This document shows, piece by piece, positions 42,616 to 50,413 of a stretch of DNA of 64,000 nucleotides (within the stretch, counting starts at the first letter, position 1; every line of letters begins with the position of its first letter). The position numbers were made by a program, and so were the translations under genes. Origin of the DNA: DATLGB01 sp963726825 (GTDB lineage: Bacteria; Actinomycetota; Thermoleophilia; Solirubrobacterales; Solirubrobacteraceae); assembly GCA_963726825.1 (NCBI GenBank), contig CAVSDT010000002.1, forward strand, positions 496,001 through 560,000. Reading direction: 5' to 3'. Below the pieces are notes generated by a model. The model had not been told where the DNA came from. It did not search any database and saw only the letters and a list, made by a program, of their open reading frames with translations.

Positions 42616-43710
42616 ATGCCAGTCGTCGTCGTCAAGCTGGGCTCGTCCATCGTCGCCGAGGACTCGGGGGCGCTGCGCCAGTCCGTCGTCGCCCGCATCT
42701 GCGAGGAGGTCGCCCACCTCCACGAGCAGGGGACCGACGTCGTCGTCGTGACGTCCGGCGCGATCGCCCGCGGCATGCACCTGCTGCAGCTCCCGACCCG
42801 CCCGCGCGAGATCGATCAGCTCCAGGCCGCGAGCGCGATGGGGCAGGGCAAGCTCTACCGCACCTACGACGAGCTGCTGCGCGAGCGCGGCATCCAGACC
42901 GCCCAGGTGCTCCTGACGTTCTTCGACATGAGCGCGCGCACCCACTACCTCAACGCCCGGCGGACGCTCCAGGCGCTGCTGGACTGGCGCGTCGTCCCGG
43001 TGATCAACGAGAACGACACGACGACCACCGACGAGATCTCCTTCGGCGACAACGACTTCCTCGCCGCCCAGGTCGCGGTCCTCCTTCAGGCGCGGCTGCT
43101 CGTGCTGCTCACCGACACGGCGGGCGTGTTCACCGCCAATCCCCGCACGGACCCCGCGGCGACGCTGATCCCCGAGGTCGCCGACTTCGAGGCGCTGCAG
43201 GCGAAGGTCGGGTCCTCCGTCTCGCCGCTGGGGTCGGGCGGGATGCGCTCGAAGGTCGTCGCCGCCGAGATGGCCACCGCGGCCGGGATCGAGACGGTGA
43301 TCGGCTCGGGGCTCGAGCCCGGGACGGTGCTGCGCGCCGCCGCCGGCCAGCCGGCCGGGACCCGCTGCCTGCCGCGGCCGCTGGGGATGTCCTCCTTCAA
43401 GCTGTGGCTGCGCTACGCGAAGGCCGCCCGCGGCTCGATCGTCGTCGACGCCGGCGCCGCGCGCGCCCTGCGCGAGGGCGGGACGTCGCTGCTGCCCGTC
43501 GGCATCGTGCGCGTGGAGGGCGAGTTCGACCCCGGGGACGCCGTCGACGTCGTCGCCGACGGCGAGACGGGGCGGATCGGCAAGGGCCTCGTCAACTACA
43601 CGACGGGCGAGCTGCGCCAGGTCAAGGGCCTGAAGTCCGCCGCGGTGCGCGACCTGCTCCCGCGTGCGACCGAGGAGGCCGTCCACCGCGACCACTTCGT
43701 GCTCGACTGA
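42616..43710 (+). CDS. proB: Glutamate 5-kinase
   Basis: First step of proline synthesis: ATP-dependent formation of gamma-glutamyl phosphate. The 364-residue protein has the amino-acid kinase domain (VVVKLGSSIVAEDSGAL, VVTSGAIARGM, INENDTTTTDEISFGDND, LLTDTAGVF) and a C-terminal PUA domain (GSIVVDAGAARALREGGTSLLPVGI). proA follows, so the pathway is adjacent. ATG 42616 is chosen over upstream in-frame codons from the -10 spacing. Confidence 0.97.
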   Translation: MPVVVVKLGSSIVAEDSGALRQSVVARICEEVAHLHEQGTDVVVVTSGAIARGMHLLQLPTRPREIDQLQAASAMGQGKLYRTYDELLRERGIQTAQVLLTFFDMSARTHYLNARRTLQALLDWRVVPVINENDTTTTDEISFGDNDFLAAQVAVLLQARLLVLLTDTAGVFTANPRTDPAATLIPEVADFEALQAKVGSSVSPLGSGGMRSKVVAAEMATAAGIETVIGSGLEPGTVLRAAAGQPAGTRCLPRPLGMSSFKLWLRYAKAARGSIVVDAGAARALREGGTSLLPVGIVRVEGEFDPGDAVDVVADGETGRIGKGLVNYTTGELRQVKGLKSAAVRDLLPRATEEAVHRDHFVLD

Positions 43711-43716
43711 CGCAGG

Positions 43717-43722
43717 TACCCT
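43717..43722 (+). promoter_or_regulatory. Putative -10 hexamer TACCCT before proA
   Basis: TACCCT ends 6 nt before ATG 43729, in the 18-bp gap after proB, so proA may be transcribed separately as well as with proB. Confidence 0.5.
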
Positions 43723-43728
43723 GCAGGG

Positions 43729-44994
43729 ATGGCCGTCGCCTCCCTCACCGTGGCTGAGCAGTGCGCCGCTGCCAAGGCCGCGTCGCGCGAGCTCGCCCTC
43801 GTCTCCAGCGCCACCAAGGACGCCGCCCTCCACGCCATCGCGGACGCGCTGATCGCCCGCGCCGACGAGATCATCGCCGCCAACGCGCTCGATCTCGACG
43901 CGGGCCGCGAGAGCGGGCTCGCCGCGCACCTGATGGACCGGCTCGCGCTGAACCCGGCACGGATCGCCGCCATGGCCGACGGTGCACGCTCGATCGCCGG
44001 CCTGCCGGACCCCGTCGGCGAGGTCCTCGACGGCCACAAGCTGCCCAACGGCCTGCAGATGCGTCGCGTGCGCGTTCCGCTGGGCGTCGTCGCCGTCGTC
44101 TACGAGGCCCGGCCGAACGTCACGATCGACGCCGCCGCCCTCGCGCTGAAGTCCGGCAACGCCGTGCTGCTGCGCGGCTCGAGCTCTGCGGCGCACTCCA
44201 ACGCCGTGCTCGCGGGGATCGCGCGCGACGCGGCCATCGGCGCGGGGCTGCCGGCGGGCGCGCTCACGCTGGTCGCCGGCGGCGGTCGCGGCGAGCTGGC
44301 GGAGCTGGCGACCCAGGAGGGCGTGGTCGACCTGATCATCCCGCGCGGGGGCGAGGGCCTGAAGGCCGCGCTCACCGCCGTCGCGACGGTCCCGGTCATC
44401 TACGCCGCCTCCGGCAACTGCCACGTCTTCGTCGACGCCTCCGGCGACCTGGAGGACGCGCGCGCGATCATCCTCAACGCCAAGACGCAGCGCCCCGGCG
44501 TCTGCAACGCGGCCGAGACGCTGCTCGTCCACGCCGACATCGCGGCCGACTTCCTGCCCGTCGTCCTGGCCGACCTGCGCGACGCCGGCGTCGAACTGCG
44601 CCTGGACGCGCGGGCCGCCGCGCTGGCGGGCACCGCTGCCGACGGCGAGGCCGGCGACGAGGACTTCGCGACGGAGTTCCTCGCCCTCGTGCTCGCGGTC
44701 GGCGTCGTCGACTCGGCCGAGGACGCGATCGCGCACATCAACCGCTTCGGCTCCGGCCACTCGGAGGCCATCGTGACGGGGGACGTCGCCGCTTCCCGCG
44801 CCTTCCAGCTCGGGGTCGACGCCGCCTGCGTCTACGTCAACGCCTCCACGCGCTTCACCGACGGTGGCGAGTACGGCATGGGCGCCGAGATCGGCAACTC
44901 GACGCAGAAGCTGCATGCCCGCGGCCCGATCGGCCTGCGCGAGCTGTGCACCTACCGCTACCTCGTCGAGGGCACCGGCCAGGTGCGACCCTGA
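43729..44994 (+). CDS. proA: Gamma-glutamyl phosphate reductase
   Basis: NADPH-dependent reduction of gamma-glutamyl phosphate to glutamate semialdehyde, 421 residues, aldehyde dehydrogenase fold. VPLGVVAVVYEARPNVTIDAAALALKSGN is conserved, the catalytic Cys lies in KTQRPGVCNAAETLL, and RFTDGGEYGMGAEIGNSTQKLHARGP closes the active site. Follows proB; nadD begins 10 bp after the stop. Confidence 0.97.
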   Translation: MAVASLTVAEQCAAAKAASRELALVSSATKDAALHAIADALIARADEIIAANALDLDAGRESGLAAHLMDRLALNPARIAAMADGARSIAGLPDPVGEVLDGHKLPNGLQMRRVRVPLGVVAVVYEARPNVTIDAAALALKSGNAVLLRGSSSAAHSNAVLAGIARDAAIGAGLPAGALTLVAGGGRGELAELATQEGVVDLIIPRGGEGLKAALTAVATVPVIYAASGNCHVFVDASGDLEDARAIILNAKTQRPGVCNAAETLLVHADIAADFLPVVLADLRDAGVELRLDARAAALAGTAADGEAGDEDFATEFLALVLAVGVVDSAEDAIAHINRFGSGHSEAIVTGDVAASRAFQLGVDAACVYVNASTRFTDGGEYGMGAEIGNSTQKLHARGPIGLRELCTYRYLVEGTGQVRP

Positions 44995-45004
44995 GACGCG
45001 GCCG

Positions 45005-45622
45005 ATGAGCGCGCGGACCGGCCTGCTCGGCGGGACGTTCAACCCACCACACGTCGCCCACCTGCGCGCCGCCATCGAGGCGCGCGAGCAGCTCGGGCTC
45101 GACGGGGTCACGCTCGTGCCGGCCGCCGTGCCACCGCACAAGGTGCCGGAGGACGACCCCGGAGCCGAGGCCCGCTTCGAGCTGTGCCGGCTGGCCGTCG
45201 CGGACACGGAGGGGCTCGACGTGTCCCGCGTCGAGCTCGACCGCCTGGGGCCGTCCTACACCGCCGATACGCTCCGCGCCCTGCATGACGCGATGCCTGG
45301 AGTCCAGCTGACCTTCATCGTCGGAGGCGACATGGCCCGCTCTCTGCCCTCGTGGCGGGAGCCCGACGTCGTGCTGGCCCTCGCCCGGCTCGCGGTCTTC
45401 GAGCGCGCGGCCGACGGGCGCGAGCAGGTGCTGGCCGCCCTCCAGTCGCTGCCGGGGGCGGCCGAGCGGGTCGACTTCGTCGCCATGCCGCGCCTCGACG
45501 TCTCCTCGTCCATGATCCGCGACCGCCTCGCCGGCGGCCGCTCCATCCGCCACCTCGTGCCCGACGCCGTGGCGGACCGCGTCCAGACCCTCGGGCTCTA
45601 CCAGGCAGGAGTGAGTGCATGA
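45005..45622 (+). CDS. nadD: Nicotinate-nucleotide adenylyltransferase
   Basis: Converts nicotinate mononucleotide to deamido-NAD in NAD synthesis, 205 residues. GLLGGTFNPPHVAHLRAA is the nucleotidyl-transferase HxGH-type motif region, FIVGGDMARSLPSW follows, and the C-terminal SSSMIRDRL is the second phosphate-binding motif (SSTxIR). Start ATG 45005. Its stop overlaps rsfS as ATGA. The obg-proBA-nadD-rsfS order is common. Confidence 0.95.
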   Translation: MSARTGLLGGTFNPPHVAHLRAAIEAREQLGLDGVTLVPAAVPPHKVPEDDPGAEARFELCRLAVADTEGLDVSRVELDRLGPSYTADTLRALHDAMPGVQLTFIVGGDMARSLPSWREPDVVLALARLAVFERAADGREQVLAALQSLPGAAERVDFVAMPRLDVSSSMIRDRLAGGRSIRHLVPDAVADRVQTLGLYQAGVSA

Positions 45623-45981
45623 ACGTGACGTCGCCCTCCAGGGAGCTCGTCGAGGCCATCGAGGCGTACGCCGCGGACAAGAAGGCGATCGACCTCGTCG
45701 AGCTCGACGTCGCGGAGCTGGTCGGCTACGCCGACCACTTCGTCGTCTGCTCCGGCGGATCCGAACGCCAGGCGAAGGCCATCCACGACGGCATCCTCGA
45801 GGGGATGAAGCGCGACCACGGCCTGAACCCCCGTCGCGTCGAGGGCCTTCCGGAGGCCCGCTGGATCCTGATGGACTACCTCGACGTCGTCGTGCACGTC
45901 TTCACCCCGGAGGCGCGCGACTTCTACCGCCTCGAGTCGCTCTGGGGCGAGGCCCCGAAGCGCACCGTCGACGTGGCGTAG
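45619..45981 (+). CDS. rsfS: Ribosomal silencing factor RsfS
   Basis: Binds bL14/uL14 and blocks subunit joining in starvation; 120 residues, standard length. Conserved parts are KKAIDLVELDVAEL, YADHFVVCSGGSERQAKAIHDGI, GLPEARWILMDYLDVVVHVFTPEARDFYRLESLWG. It is translationally coupled to nadD. A GC-rich hairpin lies 24 bp downstream. Confidence 0.96.
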   Translation: MNVTSPSRELVEAIEAYAADKKAIDLVELDVAELVGYADHFVVCSGGSERQAKAIHDGILEGMKRDHGLNPRRVEGLPEARWILMDYLDVVVHVFTPEARDFYRLESLWGEAPKRTVDVA

Positions 45982-46004
45982 CGGCCCCGGCCTTGAAACG
46001 CCGA

Positions 46005-46025
46005 AGGCCGCCCTGGGGGCGGCCT
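46005..46025. terminator. Terminator hairpin between rsfS and tRNA-Ala
   Basis: AGGCCGCC (46005-46012) and GGCGGCCT (46018-46025) pair perfectly around a 5-nt loop. It lies between the converging rsfS and tRNA-Ala transcripts and could serve both. Confidence 0.65.
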
Positions 46026-46038
46026 CCGGTCCCTGGGA

Positions 46039-46111
46039 TGGAGCTAGACGGGCTCGAACCGTCGACCTCCTGCATGCCATGCAGGCGCTCTCCCAGCTGA
46101 GCTATAGCCCC
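46039..46111 (-). tRNA. tRNA-Ala (GGC anticodon)
   Basis: The minus strand folds as a 73-nt cloverleaf: acceptor GGGGCTA/TAGCTCC with discriminator A, D-arm GCTCAGCTGGGAGAGC, anticodon arm CCTGC-ATGGCAT-GCAGG with anticodon GGC, and T-arm GACGG-TTCGAGC-CCGTC. CCA is not encoded. The third acceptor pair is G-T, the wobble position recognised by AlaRS. Confidence 0.96.
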
Positions 46112-46122
46112 AGGGAACCGAC

Positions 46123-46128
46123 ATCGTA
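46123..46128 (-). promoter_or_regulatory. Putative -10 hexamer TACGAT of tRNA-Ala
   Basis: On the minus strand TACGAT ends 11 nt before the mature tRNA 5' end, the same spacing as for tRNA-His. Confidence 0.55.
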
Positions 46129-46151
46129 CAACCCTCGGCCCGGCGTCCGCG

Positions 46152-46842
46152 TCAGGCTTCGGGAAGGAACTCCGGGACGTCGCCGAAGGGCGCGTCGCCG
46201 GTGCCGCGCGACCGGCGCGCGCCTGCGGCGGGACGCTCCGGCTCGACGCCCGAGGCGGCCAGGCGCTCGCTCATGGAGCGATGGGCGGTGGTCACGTCGC
46301 GCAGGATCAGCTCCGCGTTGCGCCGCAACGACTCCGACAGCTGGCGCAGGTTGTGGCTCATCTCCGTGCCGTCCTGCAGGACCTCCGCGCTGAGGGCGCG
46401 GGCCCGGTCGATCTGCGCGCGCGCCTTCTCGTCGGCGCCCGCGCGGGTCTGCTCCGCGTAGACCTCGGCGATGCGCTGGGTCTCGGACGCCCGCTCGTCG
46501 GCCTCCGCCAGCACCGTGCGCGGCCTCCGCCCGGGCGCCCTCGCGCAGCGTCGTCGCCTCCGTCGCGGCCGCGGTGGTCAGCTCGGCCGCCTGGGTGCGG
46601 GCGGCCGCCAGGAGCTCCTGCGCCTCCGCCTCCGCCGCCTCCACGCGCTGATCGGCCGCTCGCGTGGCCTCCGCGATCCGCTGCGCGGAGCGGCGCTCGG
46701 CCTCCTCGCGGATCTGCTGGGCGGCGTCCTCGGCCGCGCGCATGATCTGGGCCACGCGCCGGCTCGCCTCGGCGTGCGGGCTCGGTCGGGCCCGAGCGGC
46801 GCCGCTCGGCGACCCTCCGGTGGGCTCCGGGTCCTCGCTCAT
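46152..46842 (-). CDS. Long coiled-coil protein, DivIVA-like in outline (reading frame broken once)
   Basis: Repaired length is 230 residues: a Pro/Ser-rich head (MSEDPEPTGGSPSG), then heptad-rich Ala/Glu/Arg helix (VAQIMRAAEDAAQQIREEAE, AADQRVEAAEAEAQELLAAA, and, in a second frame, LAEADERASETQRIAEVYAE), ending SMSERLAASGVEPERP. The frames part near 46518. Adding GC gives AEAARTVLAEADERA and makes 691 + 2 nt whole codons. No DivIVA N-terminal membrane motif is evident, so a scaffold role in growth or division is only a guess. AATCTA (minus TAGATT) ends 8 nt before ATG 46842. Confidence 0.75.
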
Positions 46843-46850
46843 GCCGGGGC

Positions 46851-46856
46851 AATCTA
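46851..46856 (-). promoter_or_regulatory. Putative -10 hexamer TAGATT of the coiled-coil gene
   Basis: On the minus strand TAGATT ends 8 nt before ATG 46842. Confidence 0.5.
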
Positions 46857-46892
46857 CGTGCATCTGCGGTCGGATCGGCCTGGCGGCAGGGC

Positions 46893-46898
46893 TATCGT
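46893..46898 (+). promoter_or_regulatory. Putative -10 hexamer TATCGT before leuS
   Basis: TATCGT ends 10 nt before ATG 46909. Confidence 0.5.
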
Positions 46899-46908
46899 CG
46901 GCGGTCGC

Positions 46909-49374
46909 ATGAGCACGGAGACCGAGCGCCGCTACGACCCCAAGGTCATCGAGCCTCGCTGGCAACAGCTGTGGGAGCGCGAGCGCACGTGGGAGGTCGG
47001 CAACGACCCCGAGCCCGATCGCGAGACCTACTACGTGCTCGAGATGCTCCCGTACCCCTCGGGGGAGCCGCACATGGGGCACCTGAAGAACTACTCCGTG
47101 GGCGACGCCGTGGCGCACTACCAGCGCCGCCTGGGCAAGCAGGTCCTGCACCCGATGGGCTACGACGCGTTCGGCCTCCCGGCCGAGAACCACGCGATCC
47201 GCACGGGCGAGCACCCGCGCGACTCCACGGCCGCCTCGATCGCCTCCTTCCAGCGGCAGTTCCGCCGCTGGGGCATCTCGATCGACTGGTCGCGCGAGTT
47301 CGGCACCCACGAGCCGCGCTACTACCGCTGGACGCAGTGGCTGTTCCTGCAGCTGTTCGACCGGGGGCTCGCCTACCGCGACGAGGCCAACGTCAACTGG
47401 TGTCCCAAGGACGCGACCGTCCTCGCCAACGAGCAGGTCATCGACGGCCGCTGCGAGCGCTGCGGGACCGAGGTCGAGGTCAAGTCGCTCGAGCAGTGGT
47501 TCTTCAGGATCACCGACTACGCCGACGCGCTGCTGGACGGCCTGGACGGGATCGGCTGGCCGTCGCACGTCAAGACGATGCAGCGCAACTGGATCGGCCG
47601 TTCCGCGGGCGCCCAGGTCACGTTCCACTGCCCCGACCTCGACACGGACTACCCCGTCTTCACCACGCGCCCGGACACGCTCTTCGGCGCGACGTTCTTC
47701 GTCATGGCCCCCGAGCATCGCGACGTGCTGCGGCTCGCGGCCGGCACCGAGCACGAGGCGGCCGTGCGCGAGTACGTCAACCACGCGGCGCGCGAGACCA
47801 ACGAGACCCGCGGCGATACCGACCGGGAGAAGACCGGCGTCCCGCTGGGTCGCTCCGTCGTCAATCCCGTCAACGGCGAGCTGATCCCGATGTACGTCGC
47901 CGACTACGTGCTGATGGACTACGGCACCGGCGCGATCATGGCCGTCCCGGGCCACGACCAGCGCGACTTCGACTTCGCGACGAAGTTCGGCCTGCCGGTC
48001 AAGCGGGTCATCGAGGGCGGCGACGGCGAGCTGCCCTTCATCGGCGACGGGCCCCTCGTGGACTCCGACCCGCGCTTCGACGGCCGCGACAACCGCGCGG
48101 TCCTCGAGGAGATCGTCGCCTGGCTCGACGAGCAGGGCCGCGGCCACGGGGCGGTCAACTACAAGCTGCGCGACTGGCTGCTCTCGCGCCAGCGCTACTG
48201 GGGCTGCCCGATCCCCATCCTCTACTGCGACGCCTGCGGGATGCTGCCGGTGCCCGAGGAGCAGCTGCCGGTGCTGCTGCCCGACGTCACCGACTACAAG
48301 CCCCAGGGCAAGTCGCCGCTGGCGACCGCGGAGGACTGGGTCAACACGACCTGCCCCTCCTGCGGCGGTCACGCGCGGCGCGAGACGGACACGATGGACA
48401 CGTTCGTCGACTCGTCCTGGTACTTCCTGCGCTACTGCGACGCGCTCAACGACGAGGCCCCCTGGGGCGCCGAGGCGCTGGCGAAGTGGGCCCCGGCCGA
48501 CCAGTACATCGGCGGCGTCGAGCACGCGATCCTCCACCTGATGTACGCGCGCTTCTTCGTCAAGGCGCTCAAGGACATCGGCCTCGTCGACTTCGACGAG
48601 CCGTTCTCGAACCTCTTCACCCAGGGCATGATCACCCGCGACGGGGCGAAGATGTCCAAGTCGAAGGGCAACATGATCGCGCCGACCGCCTACGTCGACC
48701 GCTACGGCGTCGACACGGCGCGCTGCTACACGATGTTCATCGGTCCGCCGGACCAGGAGATCGACTGGCGCGACGACGACATCGAGGGCGTGCACCGCTT
48801 CCTCGGCCGGCTGTGGCGGCTGGCGGCGGAGGTCGCGGACACCCACGGGGCCGCGGCGTACGCCTCGCCCGGTGCGGACGTCTCCGGGGCGGACCTCTCG
48901 CTCGTGCGCAAGGCCCACTGGGCGATCGACAAGGTGACCGCCGACATCGGCTCGCGCTTCGCGTTCAACACCGCGATCGCCGCGGTGATGGAGCTCGTCA
49001 ACGAGGGCTACAAGCACCGCGCGGACGCCTCCCCGGAGGCGCAGCGCTTCGCGATCGCCACCGCGGCGTCGCTGGTGTTCCCGTTCGCCCCGCACGCGGG
49101 CTCGGACGCCTACGACCTCCTCACGGGTGAGCGCGTCTGGGAGCAGCCGTGGCCGGTCGCCGACCCCGCGTTCCTCGTCCGTGAGGTCGTCCCGATCGTC
49201 GTGCAGGTCAACGGCAAGGTGCGCGACCGCTTCGAGGCCGCGCCCGACGCGTCCAGGGACGCCCTCGAGGCCGAGGCGCTGGCGCTCCCGAACGTCCAGG
49301 CCCACACCGACGGCAAGCAGGTCGTCAAGGTCGTCGTGGTGCCGGGCCGGCTCGTGAACGTCGTCGTGCGCTGA
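46909..49374 (+). CDS. leuS: Leucyl-tRNA synthetase
   Basis: Class I synthetase charging tRNA-Leu, 821 residues. HIGH motif as PHMGHLKNYSVGD (near 54), MGYDAFGLPAENHAI, a CP1 editing domain (FTTRPDTLFGATFFVMAPEH), a Zn-like CxxC pair (CDAC, CPSC), the LeuS motif TMDTFVDSSWYFLRY, and KMSKSKGN (near 582). The anticodon domain and the small C-terminal domain (VVQVNGKVRDRFEA) are complete. ATG 46909 is fixed by the TATCGT spacing. Confidence 0.98.
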   Translation: MSTETERRYDPKVIEPRWQQLWERERTWEVGNDPEPDRETYYVLEMLPYPSGEPHMGHLKNYSVGDAVAHYQRRLGKQVLHPMGYDAFGLPAENHAIRTGEHPRDSTAASIASFQRQFRRWGISIDWSREFGTHEPRYYRWTQWLFLQLFDRGLAYRDEANVNWCPKDATVLANEQVIDGRCERCGTEVEVKSLEQWFFRITDYADALLDGLDGIGWPSHVKTMQRNWIGRSAGAQVTFHCPDLDTDYPVFTTRPDTLFGATFFVMAPEHRDVLRLAAGTEHEAAVREYVNHAARETNETRGDTDREKTGVPLGRSVVNPVNGELIPMYVADYVLMDYGTGAIMAVPGHDQRDFDFATKFGLPVKRVIEGGDGELPFIGDGPLVDSDPRFDGRDNRAVLEEIVAWLDEQGRGHGAVNYKLRDWLLSRQRYWGCPIPILYCDACGMLPVPEEQLPVLLPDVTDYKPQGKSPLATAEDWVNTTCPSCGGHARRETDTMDTFVDSSWYFLRYCDALNDEAPWGAEALAKWAPADQYIGGVEHAILHLMYARFFVKALKDIGLVDFDEPFSNLFTQGMITRDGAKMSKSKGNMIAPTAYVDRYGVDTARCYTMFIGPPDQEIDWRDDDIEGVHRFLGRLWRLAAEVADTHGAAAYASPGADVSGADLSLVRKAHWAIDKVTADIGSRFAFNTAIAAVMELVNEGYKHRADASPEAQRFAIATAASLVFPFAPHAGSDAYDLLTGERVWEQPWPVADPAFLVREVVPIVVQVNGKVRDRFEAAPDASRDALEAEALALPNVQAHTDGKQVVKVVVVPGRLVNVVVR

Positions 49375-49391
49375 CGGCGGTTCGCCGAAAG

Positions 49392-49420
49392 CCCCACGTC
49401 CGCCGCTGCGGACCGTGGGC
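49392..49420 (+). terminator. Candidate leuS terminator hairpin
   Basis: CCCACGTCC (49393-49401) pairs with GGACCGTGGG (49410-49419) apart from one bulged base, 18 bp after the leuS stop. Confidence 0.45.
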
Positions 49421-49452
49421 CGTCTGATGGACCGCAGAGGGACCACGAGGCG

Positions 49453-49481
49453 CACCACGCCGACGTCACGGGGGCGTGGTG
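49453..49481. repeat. Inverted repeat between leuS and comEA
   Basis: CACCACGCC (49453-49461) and GGCGTGGTG (49473-49481) are perfect 9-bp arms around 11 nt. A further GCGTGGTGA lies at about 49565. It could be a second terminator or an operator for comEA. Confidence 0.5.
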
Positions 49482-49592
49482 AGTCTGGTGGACCGTCACG
49501 GGCGGCGGAGCCCGGGGCCCCGCGCGCGGGATTGGCACACCCGCGGCGCACGATCGTCACCAACGCGTGGTGATTCGTCACCCCGCCCGGCG

Positions 49593-49598
49593 TAGCTT
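49593..49598 (+). promoter_or_regulatory. Putative -10 hexamer TAGCTT before comEA
   Basis: TAGCTT ends 9 nt before GTG 49608. Confidence 0.5.
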
Positions 49599-49607
49599 CG
49601 CCGGTCC

Positions 49608-50358
49608 GTGCCGGACCTCCCTCGCTCGCACCTCGTCGCCTACGGGCTCGCGCTCCTGGCGGTCGTCGGGTTCGGGCTGAGGCAGGTGCTGCACTCCCGT
49701 GCCGCGCCCACCGCCGCCGGGGTGCCGCTGCGGGCCGATGGGGCGTCGGGAGGGGGTGGCGCCGGCACGATCGGCGCCGGCGCCCGCGGCGGCGCCGGGG
49801 CGGGCACCGACGCCCGCAAGCTCGTCGTCCACGTCGCGGGAGCCGTGCGCCGCCCCGGGGTCTACCGCTTCGCCGACGGCCTGCGGGTCGACGACGCGGT
49901 CCGCCGCGCGGGTGGCCCGAGGCGTGGGGCGGACCTCTCCCAGCTCAACCTCGCCGCCGAGCTCGAGGACGGCCGTCAGGTGCTGGTGCCGCTCCGGCCC
50001 GGCGTCGTGGCAGCGGGGGGTGCGGGGGCGCGGGCGCCGCGGGCGGCGGGGTGCGGCGCGGCGTCGGCGGGGCGGCGTCGGGCCGCGCCCGCCGGTGCGG
50101 TGGCCGGGGCGGCGGGCGCGGCGGGCGGCGCGGTGGCGCCGCGCGGGACGGGGGCCGTGGCCGGGCCGCCGCTGAACCTCAACACGGCGACGCTCGAGCA
50201 GCTGGACACCCTCGACGGCGTCGGCCCCGTGACCGCCCAGAAGATCCTCGCCTACCGCCAGGAGCACAACGGCTTCGGGACGCGTCGACGAGCTCGGTCA
50301 GATCCCCGGGATCGGTCCGAAGCGCCTCGCGACCCTGCGCGAGCGGGTGACGGTGTGA
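49608..50358 (+). CDS. comEA: Competence protein ComEA, DNA-binding HhH protein (reading frame broken once)
   Basis: Membrane-anchored double-stranded DNA receptor for transformation. An N-terminal TM (LVAYGLALLAVVGFGL), a SLBB domain (KLVVHVAGAVRRPGVYRFADG...LNLAAELEDGRQVLVPL), an Ala/Gly linker, then the helix-hairpin-helix (PLNLNTATLEQLDTLDGVGP...). The last part (VDELGQIPGIGPKRLATLRERVTV) is in another frame. The break is near 50281-50285; adding CG gives FGTRVDELGQIPGIG and 751 + 2 nt is whole codons (250 aa). Adjacent comEC supports the call. Confidence 0.9.
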
Positions 50359-50413
50359 GCCGACGCCCCCGCCGGCGACCGCTGCAGGCCACGCAGTCGG
50401 ACAGGTCCCGTCG